Part shown: positions 33,345-43,138 of the stretch, one piece after another
How positions within the stretch are numbered: the stretch's first letter is position 1
Layout of the letters: every line of letters begins with the position of its first letter
DNA from: Geobacter sp. FeAm09
GTDB taxonomy: Bacteria > Desulfobacterota > Desulfuromonadia > Geobacterales > Pseudopelobacteraceae
Assembly: GCF_008330225.1 (NCBI RefSeq)
Contig: NZ_CP042466.1
Location: 3,838,001-3,902,000, forward strand
Length of the DNA: 64,000 nt
Direction of reading: 5' to 3'
Made by a program: the position numbers and the translations under genes
The notes under the pieces: generated by a model
Databases searched by the model: none
What the model saw: the letters and a program-made list of their open reading frames with translations, nothing else
Told to the model about the DNA's origin: nothing

Positions 33345-34753
33345 TCAAATCGCCGCCAGGACCTCCGCCGCACGCAGCAACCGGTCCACCTGTTCCCGGG
33401 TCCCGGCCTCGCTGTAGAGCCGCAGGACCGGTTCGGTGCCCGAAGGACGGATCAGGAGCCAGTCGCCGTTCTCGAAGATGAACTTGAAACCGTCGCTGAA
33501 GTTGGCGGTGGCCACCCGACGGCCGTCGATCTCGGCCGGCGGGGCCGATTTCAGGCGGGCAATGAGCCGTTCCTTGGCGTCGTTCCCGATACGCCGGTCG
33601 ATCCGGCGATAGGAGAAGTGCCCGATCTCCTCCATGGTTTCGTCAAGCAGCTGGCGCAAACCTTTGCCGCTGACCGCCATGGCCTCCAGAAGCAAGAGCC
33701 CGAGCAGGATGCCGTCCCGTTCCGGGATGTGTCCCTTGACGCCCAGGCCGCCCGACTCCTCGCCACCCATGAGGATATCCTCCGCCAGCATCAGCTCGCA
33801 GATATGCTTGAAGCCGATGGGGGTTTCAAACAGCGGCAGGTCGTATTTCCGAGCCAGCAGGTCCACCATGCGGGTCGTGGAAACGGTCTTGACCACGCCG
33901 CCCCGCAACTGTTTGTGCTCGATGAGATGGCGCAGGATAACGGTAAAGATGCAGTGGGACGAGAAGAAATCGCCGTTTTCGTCCACCGCCCCGATCCGGT
34001 CGGCGTCACCGTCCAAAGCCAGCCCGACCCGGTATGCCCCCCCTTGAGGAGCGCCGAGAGTTCCGCGAGATGTTCGCCGATCGGCTCGGGAGGCTGCCCC
34101 CCGAAGGAAGGATTCTCGCTGTTGTGGATCTCGTGGACCCCGGCCAGCAGGCGGGGGAGAAAACCCGACCCGGCGCCGTACATCGGATCGACCACGACCG
34201 GGATGCCGGCCCTGGCGATCAGTTCCAGGTCTACGTAGCGGCCGATCTGGCGGAAATACCCCTCGCAGGGGTCGAATATCTCGATGAGCCCCTTCTCCAG
34301 GGCCTCGTCGAAGGGGATAGCCACCACGCGGCGATCGTTGGCCGCATTGAAGGCAACGATCTCCTCCAGCACCTTCGTGGTGGCGGGGCGGGCCGAGCCG
34401 CCGAATGCCTCCTTGACCTTGAACCCATTGTATTCCGGCGGGTTGTGGCTCGCCGTGATCATGACGCCCCCTGCGGCACCCGACTCGCGAACCGCCCACG
34501 ACACGGCCGGCGTGGGCGCATAGCCGTCGGTCAGGCGGACCCGGATGCCGTTTCCGGCCGCCACCTCGGCCACGCGCCGGGCGAAATCGCGGGAAAGAAA
34601 ACGCCGGTCATAACCGATTACCAGCCCTTTGTCGCCCAAGCCGTCGCGGTTGAGATAATCCATGGTGGCCTGGGCCACCAGGGACAGGTTGTCGAAGGTG
34701 AAATCACGGGCAATGACCCCGCGCCAGCCGTCGGTGCCGAATTTGATCTGCAT
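33345..34753 (-). pseudogene. Phosphoglucomutase/phosphomannomutase, frameshifted in a G7 tract
   Basis: An alpha-D-phosphohexomutase of about 469 residues if repaired. The ATG at 34753 starts MQIKFGTDGWRGVIARDFTF. The catalytic serine loop is VMITASHNPPEYNG, the metal loop LALDGDADRIG and the phosphate-binding loop RPSGTEP, so all catalytic parts exist. The frame breaks at a C7 run (34037-34043) just before the metal loop; one extra G joins the halves. It interconverts hexose 1- and 6-phosphates for cell-surface sugars. Substrate cannot be decided. Confidence 0.88.
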
Positions 34754-34782
34754 GTTTCCTCCTCGGTATGAAAAACTATCTT

Positions 34783-35055
34783 TCACTGCCGTTCCTGCTC
34801 GATTCCGTACAGCCACACCAGCACCTCGGCCACGGCGCGGTACAATTCCGGCGGGATGAACGCATCGGTGTCCACCTGCATCAGCAGGTTGACCAATTCC
34901 GGCGACTCATGGACATAGACCCCCGCTTCGCGCGCGCAGGCGATGATCGCCTCGGCCATCACCCCCTTGCCCCTGGCGACGACCACCGGGGCGTAATAGC
35001 CCTGCTTGTAGGTCAGGGCTGCAGCGCGGCGCTCTTCGTCCTTACGGGATTTCAT
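34783..35055 (-). CDS. FhlB: stand-alone FlhB C-terminal-like protein
   Basis: A 90-residue protein that matches the C-terminal cytoplasmic part of FlhB: RRAAALTYKQGYYAPVVVARGKG, then VMAEAIIACAREAGVYVHES and FIPPELYRAVAEVLVWLYG. The self-cleaving NPTH motif is missing. Such small proteins (FhlB, YlqH) often pair with a FliK-like gene (YlqG), as here, where the two overlap by 14 bases. A role in export switching is likely but unproven. Confidence 0.85.
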   Translation of the reverse strand: MKSRKDEERRAAALTYKQGYYAPVVVARGKGVMAEAIIACAREAGVYVHESPELVNLLMQVDTDAFIPPELYRAVAEVLVWLYGIEQERQ

Positions 35056-37290
35056 GGGTCACGCCGATCTCCGAGGGGGTAAGCCCGGACGCCTCAAGCT
35101 GTTCGGCAAGGCGCGGTATGCCGGCCGTCAGAAACTCCGCAGAGTCCGGCAGCGCGGCGTTCAGCTCGATGCTCACCCTGGTGCCGTCGAGCTTCAGGCT
35201 GGCCGTGACCTGCCCCAGTTTCGGCATCTCCAGGGTGAGCGACGTTTCCCAGGAGCGCGTCTGTTCTCCGGACTCGTTGCGGTGCGCTTCCCGCTCCCGC
35301 ACCGACCACTCCAGTTGCTGGCCCGGCATCAGATCTCCGCGGAAGAGGACCTGCCCGCTCTGCAGCGCCGCCAATTGCTCCTTGACCACCGGCAGGGCCT
35401 GTTGGTCCACGACCCCCTCATGGGCCATGGCGGTGCCGGCCTTCTTGAGCGCAGCCTCCATGGCCTCCATGGCGCCACCCTTCAACCCGGCCAGCCCCAT
35501 GTCGGGCGCCGCCGGGTTGCCCGCCTCCGGCCCGGGCGGGCGGTGGAGAGAGGACAACCGTCCCTGGGGCTCCCGCAAAATGTCCTCCAGAGGATAGTCG
35601 CCGCCGAACCAGCGCGCCAGGTGGGATTCGTAAAACAGGCCCCCTTCCCGCAACCCCTGCTGCAAAAGCCGGCTCACCCGGGAGGCATCGCTCGGTGGTT
35701 CGGAGAGCAGGGTTCTCAAAATTCCCAGGGTTTCCCGGGCCGCCATCTGCTCGCCCGCGGCGCCGAGAAAACCGCTCAGCCACCTGCCGGTTTCGCTGAC
35801 CCGCGCATCGCCGGGCTTGCCGAAGCGGGTCATCAGGAAGGTGGGCTGCGGATCGTCGGCGACGAAGAAGAGTGTCACCATGTCGCCCCGTTTGATTCCC
35901 TTGGGCAGCATGAATTCCATGGCCTGGCCGGCCACCTGCACCATGAAGCGCCCCCCGCCCAGGGAGGTCATGATCTCGCCTTTCACCTGCTGGCCCGGGA
36001 AAAGACCGGCACCGGCGGCCTGCTGGTTGATGGCCTCGAGGAGCGCCAGGCGGTTCCCCTTGATCAGCGCCTGGAGCAGTTTGGCCATGTCGTCGCTGAG
36101 GACGATGCCGCTGCCGGGCTGCAGGGAGGGCTGCGGGTTCAGCACGGCGGCCGCGCCCGCCTGGGATGCGCCCCCCGGTTGGGCCGGCTGCTGGTCCACG
36201 GCCGGGCGGCCGCGCGCCACCGTCTGGTAGGTGATGGCCTCGTCCTGAATGGCGGTAAAGGCCGGGGAGTCCGGCGGCAGGCTTTTCAACACCGTGTTCA
36301 ACCGCTCCAGCACGTACATCTGCTGCGCCGACGCGCCCCCTTCGCTGTGCTCCAGGGCGCTCAGCCACCGGCCCGCCTCGCTGAGGGAACTGGGAACCCC
36401 GGCGGCGGCCCGTTGCAGCGCGAACAGCGGCCGGGGGTCGGAGGTGATGAAGGTCAGGCGGAGGATGTCCCCGGTCTGGACCGCCCGGGGAATCATCAGT
36501 TCCAAGGACGTCCCCGCGAGCTGGACGAACACCCGGCCGCCGGGCAGGGTGCCGAGCACCGCGGCATCGACCTCTTCCCCCGGCATGAGGGGGAGCGGGG
36601 TTACCGGTTGGTTGGCCGCCTCGGTCAGGTCGAAACGGGAATTGCGGGCGACATTCTGGAGGATCTGGGCCGCATTGGCCTCGAAGGACGACAGGCGGGC
36701 CTGTTCGGGGACCGCCCCCTGTCCGGCGGTCGGTGCCCCCCTTGCTGCCCGGCGCGCCCCTGCTGGAGCGGGACATCCGGCAGAAGGGTGGGCGCTGCGT
36801 CACCCTCGCGGGCCGCCCCGTAGGTGAGCGCCTCGTCCATCAGATTGGCCAGGACGCCCGCCTCCCCCGGCGAACGCCGCAGCATGTCGCTGATGCTCAG
36901 AAGCGAGGCCCGAAGATTCGGATCGACGATCTCCTCGCTGCCGACCAGGAGGCTCAGCAGCCGGGACGCATCCGAGAGGCTGACCGGCGGGGCGGCGACG
37001 CCCTGGCGGGCCACGGCGAAGGTCGAGCGCGGCTCCCCGGCAACGAAGGTCATCTCCAGGGTCTGCCCCGAACGGACCGTCATGGGCAGCGCCAGGTTGA
37101 AGCGTTCCGTGCCGATCCGCACCTGGGTCAGGTTGTTCGGCAGCGTCGTCAGCACCTCGGCGCTCACCTGCTGGCCCGGGACGAAGCTGACCCGCGCCCC
37201 CGCCTCCTGCTCGGCGCTGACGAACGAGAGGTTGGAGGCCTGGGAGAGCAGGTTGTACACCTGGCTTTGGATGTCAGTCGGTATGGCCAT
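35042..37290 (-). pseudogene. FliK-like protein with three tandem modules, frameshifted in a G6 tract
   Basis: About 749 residues if repaired. Three related modules follow each other: PGQQVSAEVLTTL..., PGEEVDAAVLGTL... and PGQQVKGEIMTSL..., each with a LALP/LMIP/FMLP strand and an AGEPRSTF/SDPRPLF/DDPQPTF strand. The C-terminal domain (LEMPKLGQVTASLKLDGTRV) resembles Flg_hook of FliK. The frame changes at a C6 run (36736-36741); one extra G joins them. AGGAG precedes the ATG at 37290. It pairs with the FhlB gene. Confidence 0.75.
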
Positions 37291-37413
37291 GGGCTCCTGG
37301 AGCGGCAATCGCCGTACTCGGGTTGACGACGCAAGGGACAAGCGGCATCCCCGCCGGCACCGGAAGGGCTGGGGCGCAGGGTGCAGCAGGCGCGGCAGTG
37401 CGGCCGGCCGGCA

Positions 37414-38337
37414 TCAGAACTCCTGCCACGAGAGGATCTCCGTCGTGCCGTCCACGTTGACCACGGCCTCGACGGTGCGGGCCGCCTCCTTGACGAATCC
37501 CTTGGCCGTGATCCTGAATACCTTACCCTGGACCTTCCCGGTCTTGGCCAGGGACGCGGCCAACCGGCTGTCAACCCGGGACAGCTCACCGATGGCCTTG
37601 AATGGCGTCAGGCGCCGTTCCTCCATGATCCGCTCCGCCACGCTCGCGGTGATGCTGCTGTCCAGCGCCATGAGCACCTCTTTGGGCGCGGTGTTCACGT
37701 TGACGGCCACGCTGGTGCCGAGGCCCCCGGCCTTGTTGGGATAGACGGTCACGAACGGTTTGAGCTTGTTGACCACGTCCGCCGTGAAGCCCTTGACCAG
37801 CGACAGTTCGTTCACCGTCGCCAGACTGCCGTTGCGCGCCGCGTAGGACGGGCTCAGGCTCTTGTAGTAGGTGGTCTCGGCGCCGCCCGAGCGGGGCACG
37901 TCGTCGTTGTCCAGCCAGTCCGCCAGGGCGTTCCACGCGCTTTCCGGGATGTCCAGTTGCGCACCCAGCCGTTTCAGGACCGCCAGGGTGTCGTCGTTGA
38001 TCACGTTGTTCGACTGGACCAGCGCGTTGAGGTTGATCTTGCCGCTCTCCTCGGTGGTGATGATCTCGATGCGCCCGATCTCGTCATCCATTTTGAACGG
38101 CAGGGCCCAGGTGTCCGACAGCGAGGTGTAGCTTTGTTTCGCCAGCAGCGTCTTGAGCAGGGCCATGCCGCCATAGGCGCTCGATTCCGCCAGGATCGAG
38201 GCCTGCTGGCCGTCGCGGAAGCTGCGGTTGAGCGACGTGTCCACGTATACCTGGTGGATCAGTTCCACGGCGGCGGCCACCATCAGGGCGGTGACCACCA
38301 GGGTCAGGACCAGGGCAAAGCCCTTTTCGCCTCTCAC
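37414..38337 (-). CDS. gspK: Type II secretion minor pseudopilin GspK
   Basis: A 307-residue GspK. GEKGFALVLTLVVTALMVAA is the prepilin leader and membrane helix, with Gly-Phe cleavage site; GKINLNALVQ and VNVNTAPKEVLMALD mark the GspK alpha-helical domain. The GTG at 38337 overlaps the gspJ stop as GTGA. GspK caps the pseudopilus tip in complex with GspI and GspJ. No gspL or gspM follows. Confidence 0.92.
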   Translation of the reverse strand: MRGEKGFALVLTLVVTALMVAAAVELIHQVYVDTSLNRSFRDGQQASILAESSAYGGMALLKTLLAKQSYTSLSDTWALPFKMDDEIGRIEIITTEESGKINLNALVQSNNVINDDTLAVLKRLGAQLDIPESAWNALADWLDNDDVPRSGGAETTYYKSLSPSYAARNGSLATVNELSLVKGFTADVVNKLKPFVTVYPNKAGGLGTSVAVNVNTAPKEVLMALDSSITASVAERIMEERRLTPFKAIGELSRVDSRLAASLAKTGKVQGKVFRITAKGFVKEAARTVEAVVNVDGTTEILSWQEF

Positions 38338-38969
38338 GTGCCACCCACCCGGGGGGCCGTATAGACGGTAAACGCCACCAGCGCCCCCTCTTCCTCCACC
38401 TGGACCGTGATGCGCACCAGTTTCGGCAGTTTGCCGTTCAGGGTCGTGTCCCAACTCTTCACCCAGGTGGTGCCGCCGTCGCTGCTGCATTCCACCAGGA
38501 AGGAGCTGATCCGTTCCATCTGCGGGTAGGCGGGCACCGTGGTGGCCGTGTCCAGCAGGACGTCCTGTTCCTTGCGGGTCAGGAGCAGGCGCTGGTTCTC
38601 CTGTTCCACCATGCGGTACTGGACGTCGATGGTGCCCGATTCCTTCTGGGCCGTGCTCAGGGTGGAGGGGGGCGCCAGGGTGGTCAGTTCCAGGTTGGAG
38701 GCGGGACGGCCGAAGCTGTCCCGGTCTTCGACGATGAATTTGAGTTTCTTGTCCGTGCTCTTGTAGAGGGCGGAGCCGATCTCCCGCCGCAGGAGGTCCA
38801 GGGTGTTCCCCAGTTCGCGCCGCGCCTCCATGCCCTCCGCCGAGCGCTCCCGGGCACGCAGCACCGTGAAGTAGCTCCCGTAGAGGGCGGCGGTGAGGAT
38901 GCCCAGCAGGACCACGGCGATCAGCACTTCCAGGAGGGTGAAGCCCTTATTGCGTGAGATAGCACTCAA
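38334..38969 (-). CDS. gspJ: Type II secretion minor pseudopilin GspJ
   Basis: A 211-residue protein with leader RNKGFTLLEVLIAVVLLGIL (class III prepilin signal with Glu at +5) and a globular part with GMEARRELGNTLDLLRREIG, typical of GspJ. It is processed by the prepilin peptidase, which is not in the window. It overlaps gspI by 23 bases and gspK by four. Confidence 0.9.
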   Translation of the reverse strand: MSAISRNKGFTLLEVLIAVVLLGILTAALYGSYFTVLRARERSAEGMEARRELGNTLDLLRREIGSALYKSTDKKLKFIVEDRDSFGRPASNLELTTLAPPSTLSTAQKESGTIDVQYRMVEQENQRLLLTRKEQDVLLDTATTVPAYPQMERISSFLVECSSDGGTTWVKSWDTTLNGKLPKLVRITVQVEEEGALVAFTVYTAPRVGGT

Positions 38970-39300
38970 GCGCCACCTCCCGTTTGTCGCCGGTCCGCCA
39001 TACCCGCACCACCAGTTTCTGGAGCACGGACAGGTCGGTGGCCGTGACTTCGGCCCGCCAGGAGAGTTCCGGGTGGGCCGGGGCCAGGGTCCCTTCGCTC
39101 TTCTCGGAGAGCGTCTGCCCCTGGCTTTTCTGTTGCAGCAGTTCTGCCATCTTGGCCCGCGCCAGAAGCGTCAGGGCGGTGCTGTCCCGTTCGTTGGTAA
39201 TGATCGTCAGGTGGTAGTTGACCGCCCCCAGCACCGTCAGGATGACGCTGGCCATGATGGCCAGGGCCACCATTACCTCCAGCAGGGTAAATCCTCTCAT
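38947..39300 (-). CDS. gspI: Type II secretion minor pseudopilin GspI
   Basis: A 117-residue protein beginning MRGFTLLEVMVALAIMASVI, a very short prepilin leader, then ALTLLARAKMAELLQQKSQG, the GspI helix. It is small, as the family is. The start overlaps the gspH stop by four bases. Confidence 0.9.
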   Translation of the reverse strand: MRGFTLLEVMVALAIMASVILTVLGAVNYHLTIITNERDSTALTLLARAKMAELLQQKSQGQTLSEKSEGTLAPAHPELSWRAEVTATDLSVLQKLVVRVWRTGDKREVALECYLTQ

Positions 39301-39800
39301 AGTGCGTCTTCCTGGTAGCCTTGGTAAATCTTGACCTTGCCGCTGGAGGGGAAGCCCATGACCGTCCAGAAAGCGCCGCCCGCCGAGCGCAGGTGGATGG
39401 TGACGAAATCGCGCAGGCCGCCGGCGCCGATGTCGAGCCGCACCTGGCCGTCGTTCAGTTTGCCCAGGCGCGGGATGACCACGTCCGCCACCACCACACC
39501 TTCCTTGGTGGGGCGTTGTTGCAGGAAGGGGTCGGTCGGCTCCATTTCGCTCCCGTCGCCCGCCGCCTGCAGGACCTTGACCGTGTCCGTGCCCGGCTCC
39601 AGGCGCAGGTAGTAGACGATCCCGGTGGTGGCCGCCCGGTCCTGGAGGTAGCGCAGCGTCGAGGCCAGGGTCCGCGCCGAGGTTTTCAGATCCTCGCCCT
39701 CCGTAGTGGGCAGGCGCGGGATCACCAGCGCCATCACCATGCCGATGACCGCCAGCACCACCACCAGCTCCAACAGCGTGAAACCCCGACGGTCGGACAC
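39297..39800 (-). CDS. gspH: Type II secretion minor pseudopilin GspH
   Basis: A protein of about 167 residues. DRRGFTLLELVVVLAVIGMV is the prepilin leader; LASTLRYLQDRAATTGIVYY is the GspH helix. The start is uncertain: GTG at 39800 gives the usual short leader (VSDRRGF), whereas GTG at 39827 lies inside a dispersed repeat and adds nine residues. The major pseudopilin gene gspG is not next to it. Confidence 0.85.
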   Translation of the reverse strand: MSDRRGFTLLELVVVLAVIGMVMALVIPRLPTTEGEDLKTSARTLASTLRYLQDRAATTGIVYYLRLEPGTDTVKVLQAAGDGSEMEPTDPFLQQRPTKEGVVVADVVIPRLGKLNDGQVRLDIGAGGLRDFVTIHLRSAGGAFWTVMGFPSSGKVKIYQGYQEDAL

Positions 39801-39814
39801 CTTACTGCTCGCCT

Positions 39815-39956
39815 GCCACGGAGACACAGAGGCACAGAGGTTTCACCGGATTCATTTCTGCATTAACGATACGTAAAGCATGATGTTTCATGTTTGTATT
39901 CCAGGCGCCCCACCATACGTATTGTTTTTATCTCCGCGTCTTCGTGGCTCTGTGGC
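39815..39956 (-). repeat. CACAGAG-type inverted-repeat element between gspH and the arnA-like gene
   Basis: The spacer is bounded by imperfect inverted repeats: GCCACGGAGACACAGAGG at 39815 and, read backwards, GCCACAGAGCCACGAAG at 39956, about 18 of 25 positions alike. The middle is AT-rich. Similar CACAGAG/CACGGAG intergenic repeats are common in many bacterial genomes (known from general experience). It covers the region where a gspH promoter would be. Confidence 0.6.
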
Positions 39957-39966
39957 AATTTTGGAG

Positions 39967-41007
39967 TTACAGAAATTCCGACAGTTTCTCCCGCTCGTCC
40001 ACCAGGTAGAATTCCAGGGTCTTGCGCAGGGCCTCGTCGGCGCTCGTCACCGGCTCCCATCCCAGGCATTCCTTGGCGCGCCGGATGGAGGGAACGCGGG
40101 TCAGCATATCCTGGTACCCCTTGCCGTAGAACTGGTCGGAGGAGGTCTCGACGATGCGGCATTTCTCGGCCTTTTCCCGGTAGAGCGGGAATTCGGCCAC
40201 CATGTCGCGCAGTTTGTGGGCCAGCTCCTTGACGGACAGGTCGTTGGCCGGGTTGCCGATGTTGAAGATCTTGCCGTCGGCGCAGCCGTCCTTGTTCTCG
40301 ATGATCCGCATCAGGGCGTCGATGCCGTCTTCGATAAAGGTGAAGGAGCGGCGCTGGTTGCCGCCGTCCACCAGCTGGATCGGCTCTTCGGCCAGGATGT
40401 CGTACAAAAACTGGGTCAGGACCCGGGAACTTCCCTCTTTGGCGGTATGGATGCTGTCCAGCTTGGGGCCGATCCAGTTGAAGGGGCGGAACAGGGTGAA
40501 GCGGAGCCCCTCGTGCATGCCATAGGCGTAGATCACCCGGTCGAGCATCTGCTTGGCGCAGGAGTAGATCCAGCGTTCCTTGGCAATCGGTCCCAGCATG
40601 AGGGGCGAATTGTCCTCATCGAACTCCCGGTCGGGGGACATGCCGTACACCTCTGAGGTGGAGGGGAAGATGACCCGTTTCTTGTACTTGTGGCACAGCC
40701 TGATGATCTTGAGGTTTTCCTCGAAATCCAGCTCGAAGACGCGCAGCGGGTCCTTGACGTAGGTCACCGGCGTGGCGATGGCGACCAGCGGCAGCACCAC
40801 GTCGCATTTCTTGATGTTGTACTCGATCCACTCCTTGTTGATGGTGATGTCCCCCTCCAGGAAATGGAAGCGGGGGGCGCCCAGGGAACGCTCAAGCTTG
40901 TCGCAGGCCATGTCCAGGCCGTGGACCTCCCAGTCGGTGGTGGTGAGAATGCGGTGGGTCAGAGCGTTGCCGATGAAACCGTTAACGCCGAGGATCAATA
41001 CTTTCAT
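39967..41007 (-). CDS. ArnA C-terminal-type UDP-glucuronate decarboxylase (stand-alone)
   Basis: A 346-residue short-chain dehydrogenase matching the C-terminal half of ArnA. Rossmann loop [14 protein letters not shown] at the start, Ser-Glu pair in [10 protein letters not shown] and Tyr-Lys in [11 protein letters not shown], the residues used for oxidation and decarboxylation of UDP-glucuronate to UDP-4-keto-pentose. In enterics ArnA is a fusion with a formyltransferase; here the two are separate genes with a repeat between them. The ATG at 41007 has GGAG upstream. Serves 4-amino-arabinose addition to lipid A. Confidence 0.87.
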   Translation of the reverse strand: MKVLILGVNGFIGNALTHRILTTTDWEVHGLDMACDKLERSLGAPRFHFLEGDITINKEWIEYNIKKCDVVLPLVAIATPVTYVKDPLRVFELDFEENLKIIRLCHKYKKRVIFPSTSEVYGMSPDREFDEDNSPLMLGPIAKERWIYSCAKQMLDRVIYAYGMHEGLRFTLFRPFNWIGPKLDSIHTAKEGSSRVLTQFLYDILAEEPIQLVDGGNQRRSFTFIEDGIDALMRIIENKDGCADGKIFNIGNPANDLSVKELAHKLRDMVAEFPLYREKAEKCRIVETSSDQFYGKGYQDMLTRVPSIRRAKECLGWEPVTSADEALRKTLEFYLVDEREKLSEFL

Positions 41008-41025
41008 GCTCTTTTTCTCCTTAAG

Positions 41026-41204
41026 AGGTTGTTGAAAAACAGCCATCTCGCTGCCGTCCTCGAAAGGCCCTTCGTGCGGCGTAGCGTCCGGCCTTCGCAG
41101 CCAAAGCTGCTTCGGCGGAGTAGGCCTGCTACGCCTCCTCGGGTCTTCCTGCGGGTGCGGCGATCTGACTATTTTTGAACAACCTGAGTTATTCAACAGT
41201 CTGT
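41026..41204. repeat. MITE-like dispersed repeat, copy A
   Basis: An element of about 180 bp between the two arn genes. It begins AGGTTGTTGAAAAACAGCC and ends with TATTTTTGAACAACCT at 41185 plus a conserved tail up to the formyltransferase stop. The ends AGGTTGTT/AACAACCT are inverted. Copy B at 54.3-54.6 kb has the same outer parts in the opposite orientation but a different centre. No transposase gene is present. Confidence 0.8.
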
Positions 41205-42106
41205 TATGTAAACTGCCGTGCATCCGTGATAAATTCCGTTGCGGACATCTCGTCCCCGTTCTCCGCCTGGAGCGACCGGATCTCCAGCAACCCTGCGCCG
41301 GTGCCGACCAGAAGCGGGCGGTGCGACACGATGCGCCCCGGCTCTCCGGTTCCTTCGACCGGCCAGGCGGACCAGATGATCACCTTTTCGCCGGCCAGGT
41401 GGCTGAACGCGCCGGGGTAGGGATGGGCTACGCCCCGGATCAGGTTATAGATGCGCACGGCGCTTTGCTGCCAGTCGATCCGGCCGTCGGCGGGCTTGCG
41501 GCCGCCGAAGTAGCTCCCCTCTGCCAGGTTCATGGGACGGCACGCCGCCCTCCCCTCCCTGAGCAGCGGCCAGGCGCGGGCCATGACCGCCGCCGCCGCA
41601 TCGGTAATCTTGTTGAAGACATCGAAGGCCGTATCGGTGAAGGCGATCTCCACCCGCTCCTGGTCCACGATGGCCCCGGCGTCGGGCTTCTCCACCATAT
41701 GGTGCAGGGTCGCCCCGGTTTCGCTCTCGCCGTTGATCACCGCCCAGTTGACCGGCACCCGGCCGCGGTACTTGGGGAGGTACGAGCCGTGCAGGTTGAA
41801 CGCCCCCCGCTTCGGGATCTCCAGCACCGCCGGTTTGATCATGGTGCGGTAGTAGAAGGAGAAGAGGAAATCCGGCCCGATGGCCCGCACCCGCTCCACG
41901 TTCTCCGGGAGGGAGATGTCCGTGGTCAGGTACGGGATGCCGTGGCGCTCCGCCAGTTCCCGCACCGACTTGAACCAGATCTCCTCCGTGGGGGAGTCCT
42001 CGTGGGTGAAGATCAGGGCGATATCCGCCCCCTGGCGCACCAGTTCCTCTATACAACGATAGCCTACATTATGGTAGGCGCAGATTATCAGTTTGTCAGC
42101 TTGCAC
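41204..42106 (-). CDS. ArnA N-terminal-type UDP-Ara4N formyltransferase (stand-alone)
   Basis: A 300-residue formyltransferase. [19 protein letters not shown] carries the catalytic Asn-x-His and SLPxxRG-like loop, and [12 protein letters not shown] the catalytic Asp. This matches the N-terminal half of ArnA, which formylates UDP-4-amino-4-deoxy-arabinose with 10-formyl-tetrahydrofolate. It follows arnC by 66 bp. Methionyl-tRNA formyltransferase is an alternative family, but the context of arnC and the decarboxylase supports ArnA. Confidence 0.85.
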   Translation of the reverse strand: MQADKLIICAYHNVGYRCIEELVRQGADIALIFTHEDSPTEEIWFKSVRELAERHGIPYLTTDISLPENVERVRAIGPDFLFSFYYRTMIKPAVLEIPKRGAFNLHGSYLPKYRGRVPVNWAVINGESETGATLHHMVEKPDAGAIVDQERVEIAFTDTAFDVFNKITDAAAAVMARAWPLLREGRAACRPMNLAEGSYFGGRKPADGRIDWQQSAVRIYNLIRGVAHPYPGAFSHLAGEKVIIWSAWPVEGTGEPGRIVSHRPLLVGTGAGLLEIRSLQAENGDEMSATEFITDARQFT

Positions 42107-42172
42107 CGTTTTTCCTCTATTGCGGCGGGTTGCGCCGGATTGTGGGACCGGCCGGGGCCGGCGGCCGCCGTA

Positions 42173-43138
42173 TCAGAGTCCGGCCTGTTCTTCAAAGCCG
42201 TAGGTCCGCCGCACCACGTATCGGGGCCGTTTGCGCACCTCCTGATAGATCCGGCCCACGTATTCGCCCACGATGCCGATGCCGAAGATGATGATGCCGA
42301 TGAAGAAGAACAGGATGGCGAACAGGGTGAAGACCCCCTCCACCTCCGCCCCGACGATGAAGCGCCGCACCAGCAGGAACAGGGCAAAGACCAGGGAGAA
42401 GAGGGCGGTGCTGATGCCGAACAGCGCGAAGATCTGCAGCGGCACCACCGAAAAGCCGGTCATCAGGTCGAAATTGAGCCTGATGAGCCGGTAGAACGAA
42501 TACTTGCTCTCCCCCTCCATCCGCTCGGCATGCCCCACCTCGATCTCCGTCGGGTTGGAGGCGAAGGTCTGGGCCAGGGCCGGGATAAAGGTGGTGGATT
42601 CACGGCAGCGGTTGATATTGTCCACCACGTAACGGTGGTAGGCCCGCAGCATGCAGCCGTAATCCTGCATCTGCATGCCGGTGATCCGGTTGGTGGTGAT
42701 GTTCACGATGCGCGAAGCGAACTTTCTGAAGAAGGAATCCTGGCGTTTCTGGCGGATGGTGCCGACCACGTCGTGCCCTTTTTCGATCTCCGCCACCAGG
42801 CGCGGGATCTCCTCGGGGGGGTTCTGCAGGTCGGCGTCCAGGGTGATGACGATCTCTCCCCGGGACATCTCGAAAGCCGCCAGGATGGCCATGTGCTGGC
42901 CAAAGTTGCCGTTGAACTCGATGACCTTGACCCCCGGATACTGCTGCACCATCCGGCGCAGGATCTCCAGGGAGCGGTCACGGGAGCCGTCGTTGGTGAA
43001 GATGACCTCGAAGGGCCTGCCGACGCCCTGGACCGCCGGATAGAGGCGCTCCATCAGGGGGGCGAGATTGCCCTCCTCGTTATAGACCGGCACGACGATA
43101 CTTAGGTAGGGTTGTTCCGTGCGTGTTTCATTGTCCAT
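42173..43138 (-). CDS. arnC: ArnC-like undecaprenyl-phosphate glycosyltransferase
   Basis: A GT2 glycosyltransferase of about 321 residues. LSIVVPVYNEEGNLAPLMER and VITLDADLQNPPEEIPRLVA (DxD-type) form the catalytic domain; two membrane helices follow (VVPLQIFALFGISTALFSLV and TLFAILFFFIGIIIFGIGIV). ArnC transfers formylated Ara4N to undecaprenyl phosphate. GtrB-like enzymes are related, but the neighbours favour ArnC. The ATG at 43138 overlaps the end of rnd; a TTG at 43147 is possible. Confidence 0.85.
   Translation of the reverse strand: MDNETRTEQPYLSIVVPVYNEEGNLAPLMERLYPAVQGVGRPFEVIFTNDGSRDRSLEILRRMVQQYPGVKVIEFNGNFGQHMAILAAFEMSRGEIVITLDADLQNPPEEIPRLVAEIEKGHDVVGTIRQKRQDSFFRKFASRIVNITTNRITGMQMQDYGCMLRAYHRYVVDNINRCRESTTFIPALAQTFASNPTEIEVGHAERMEGESKYSFYRLIRLNFDLMTGFSVVPLQIFALFGISTALFSLVFALFLLVRRFIVGAEVEGVFTLFAILFFFIGIIIFGIGIVGEYVGRIYQEVRKRPRYVVRRTYGFEEQAGL

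Noticed and set aside
2101-36741. Phase variation as explanation for all poly-C frameshifts
   Set aside because: Runs of six or seven are short for slippage, and housekeeping-type genes are included; shared direction suggests base-calling error. Kept open only for flgI and flgJ.
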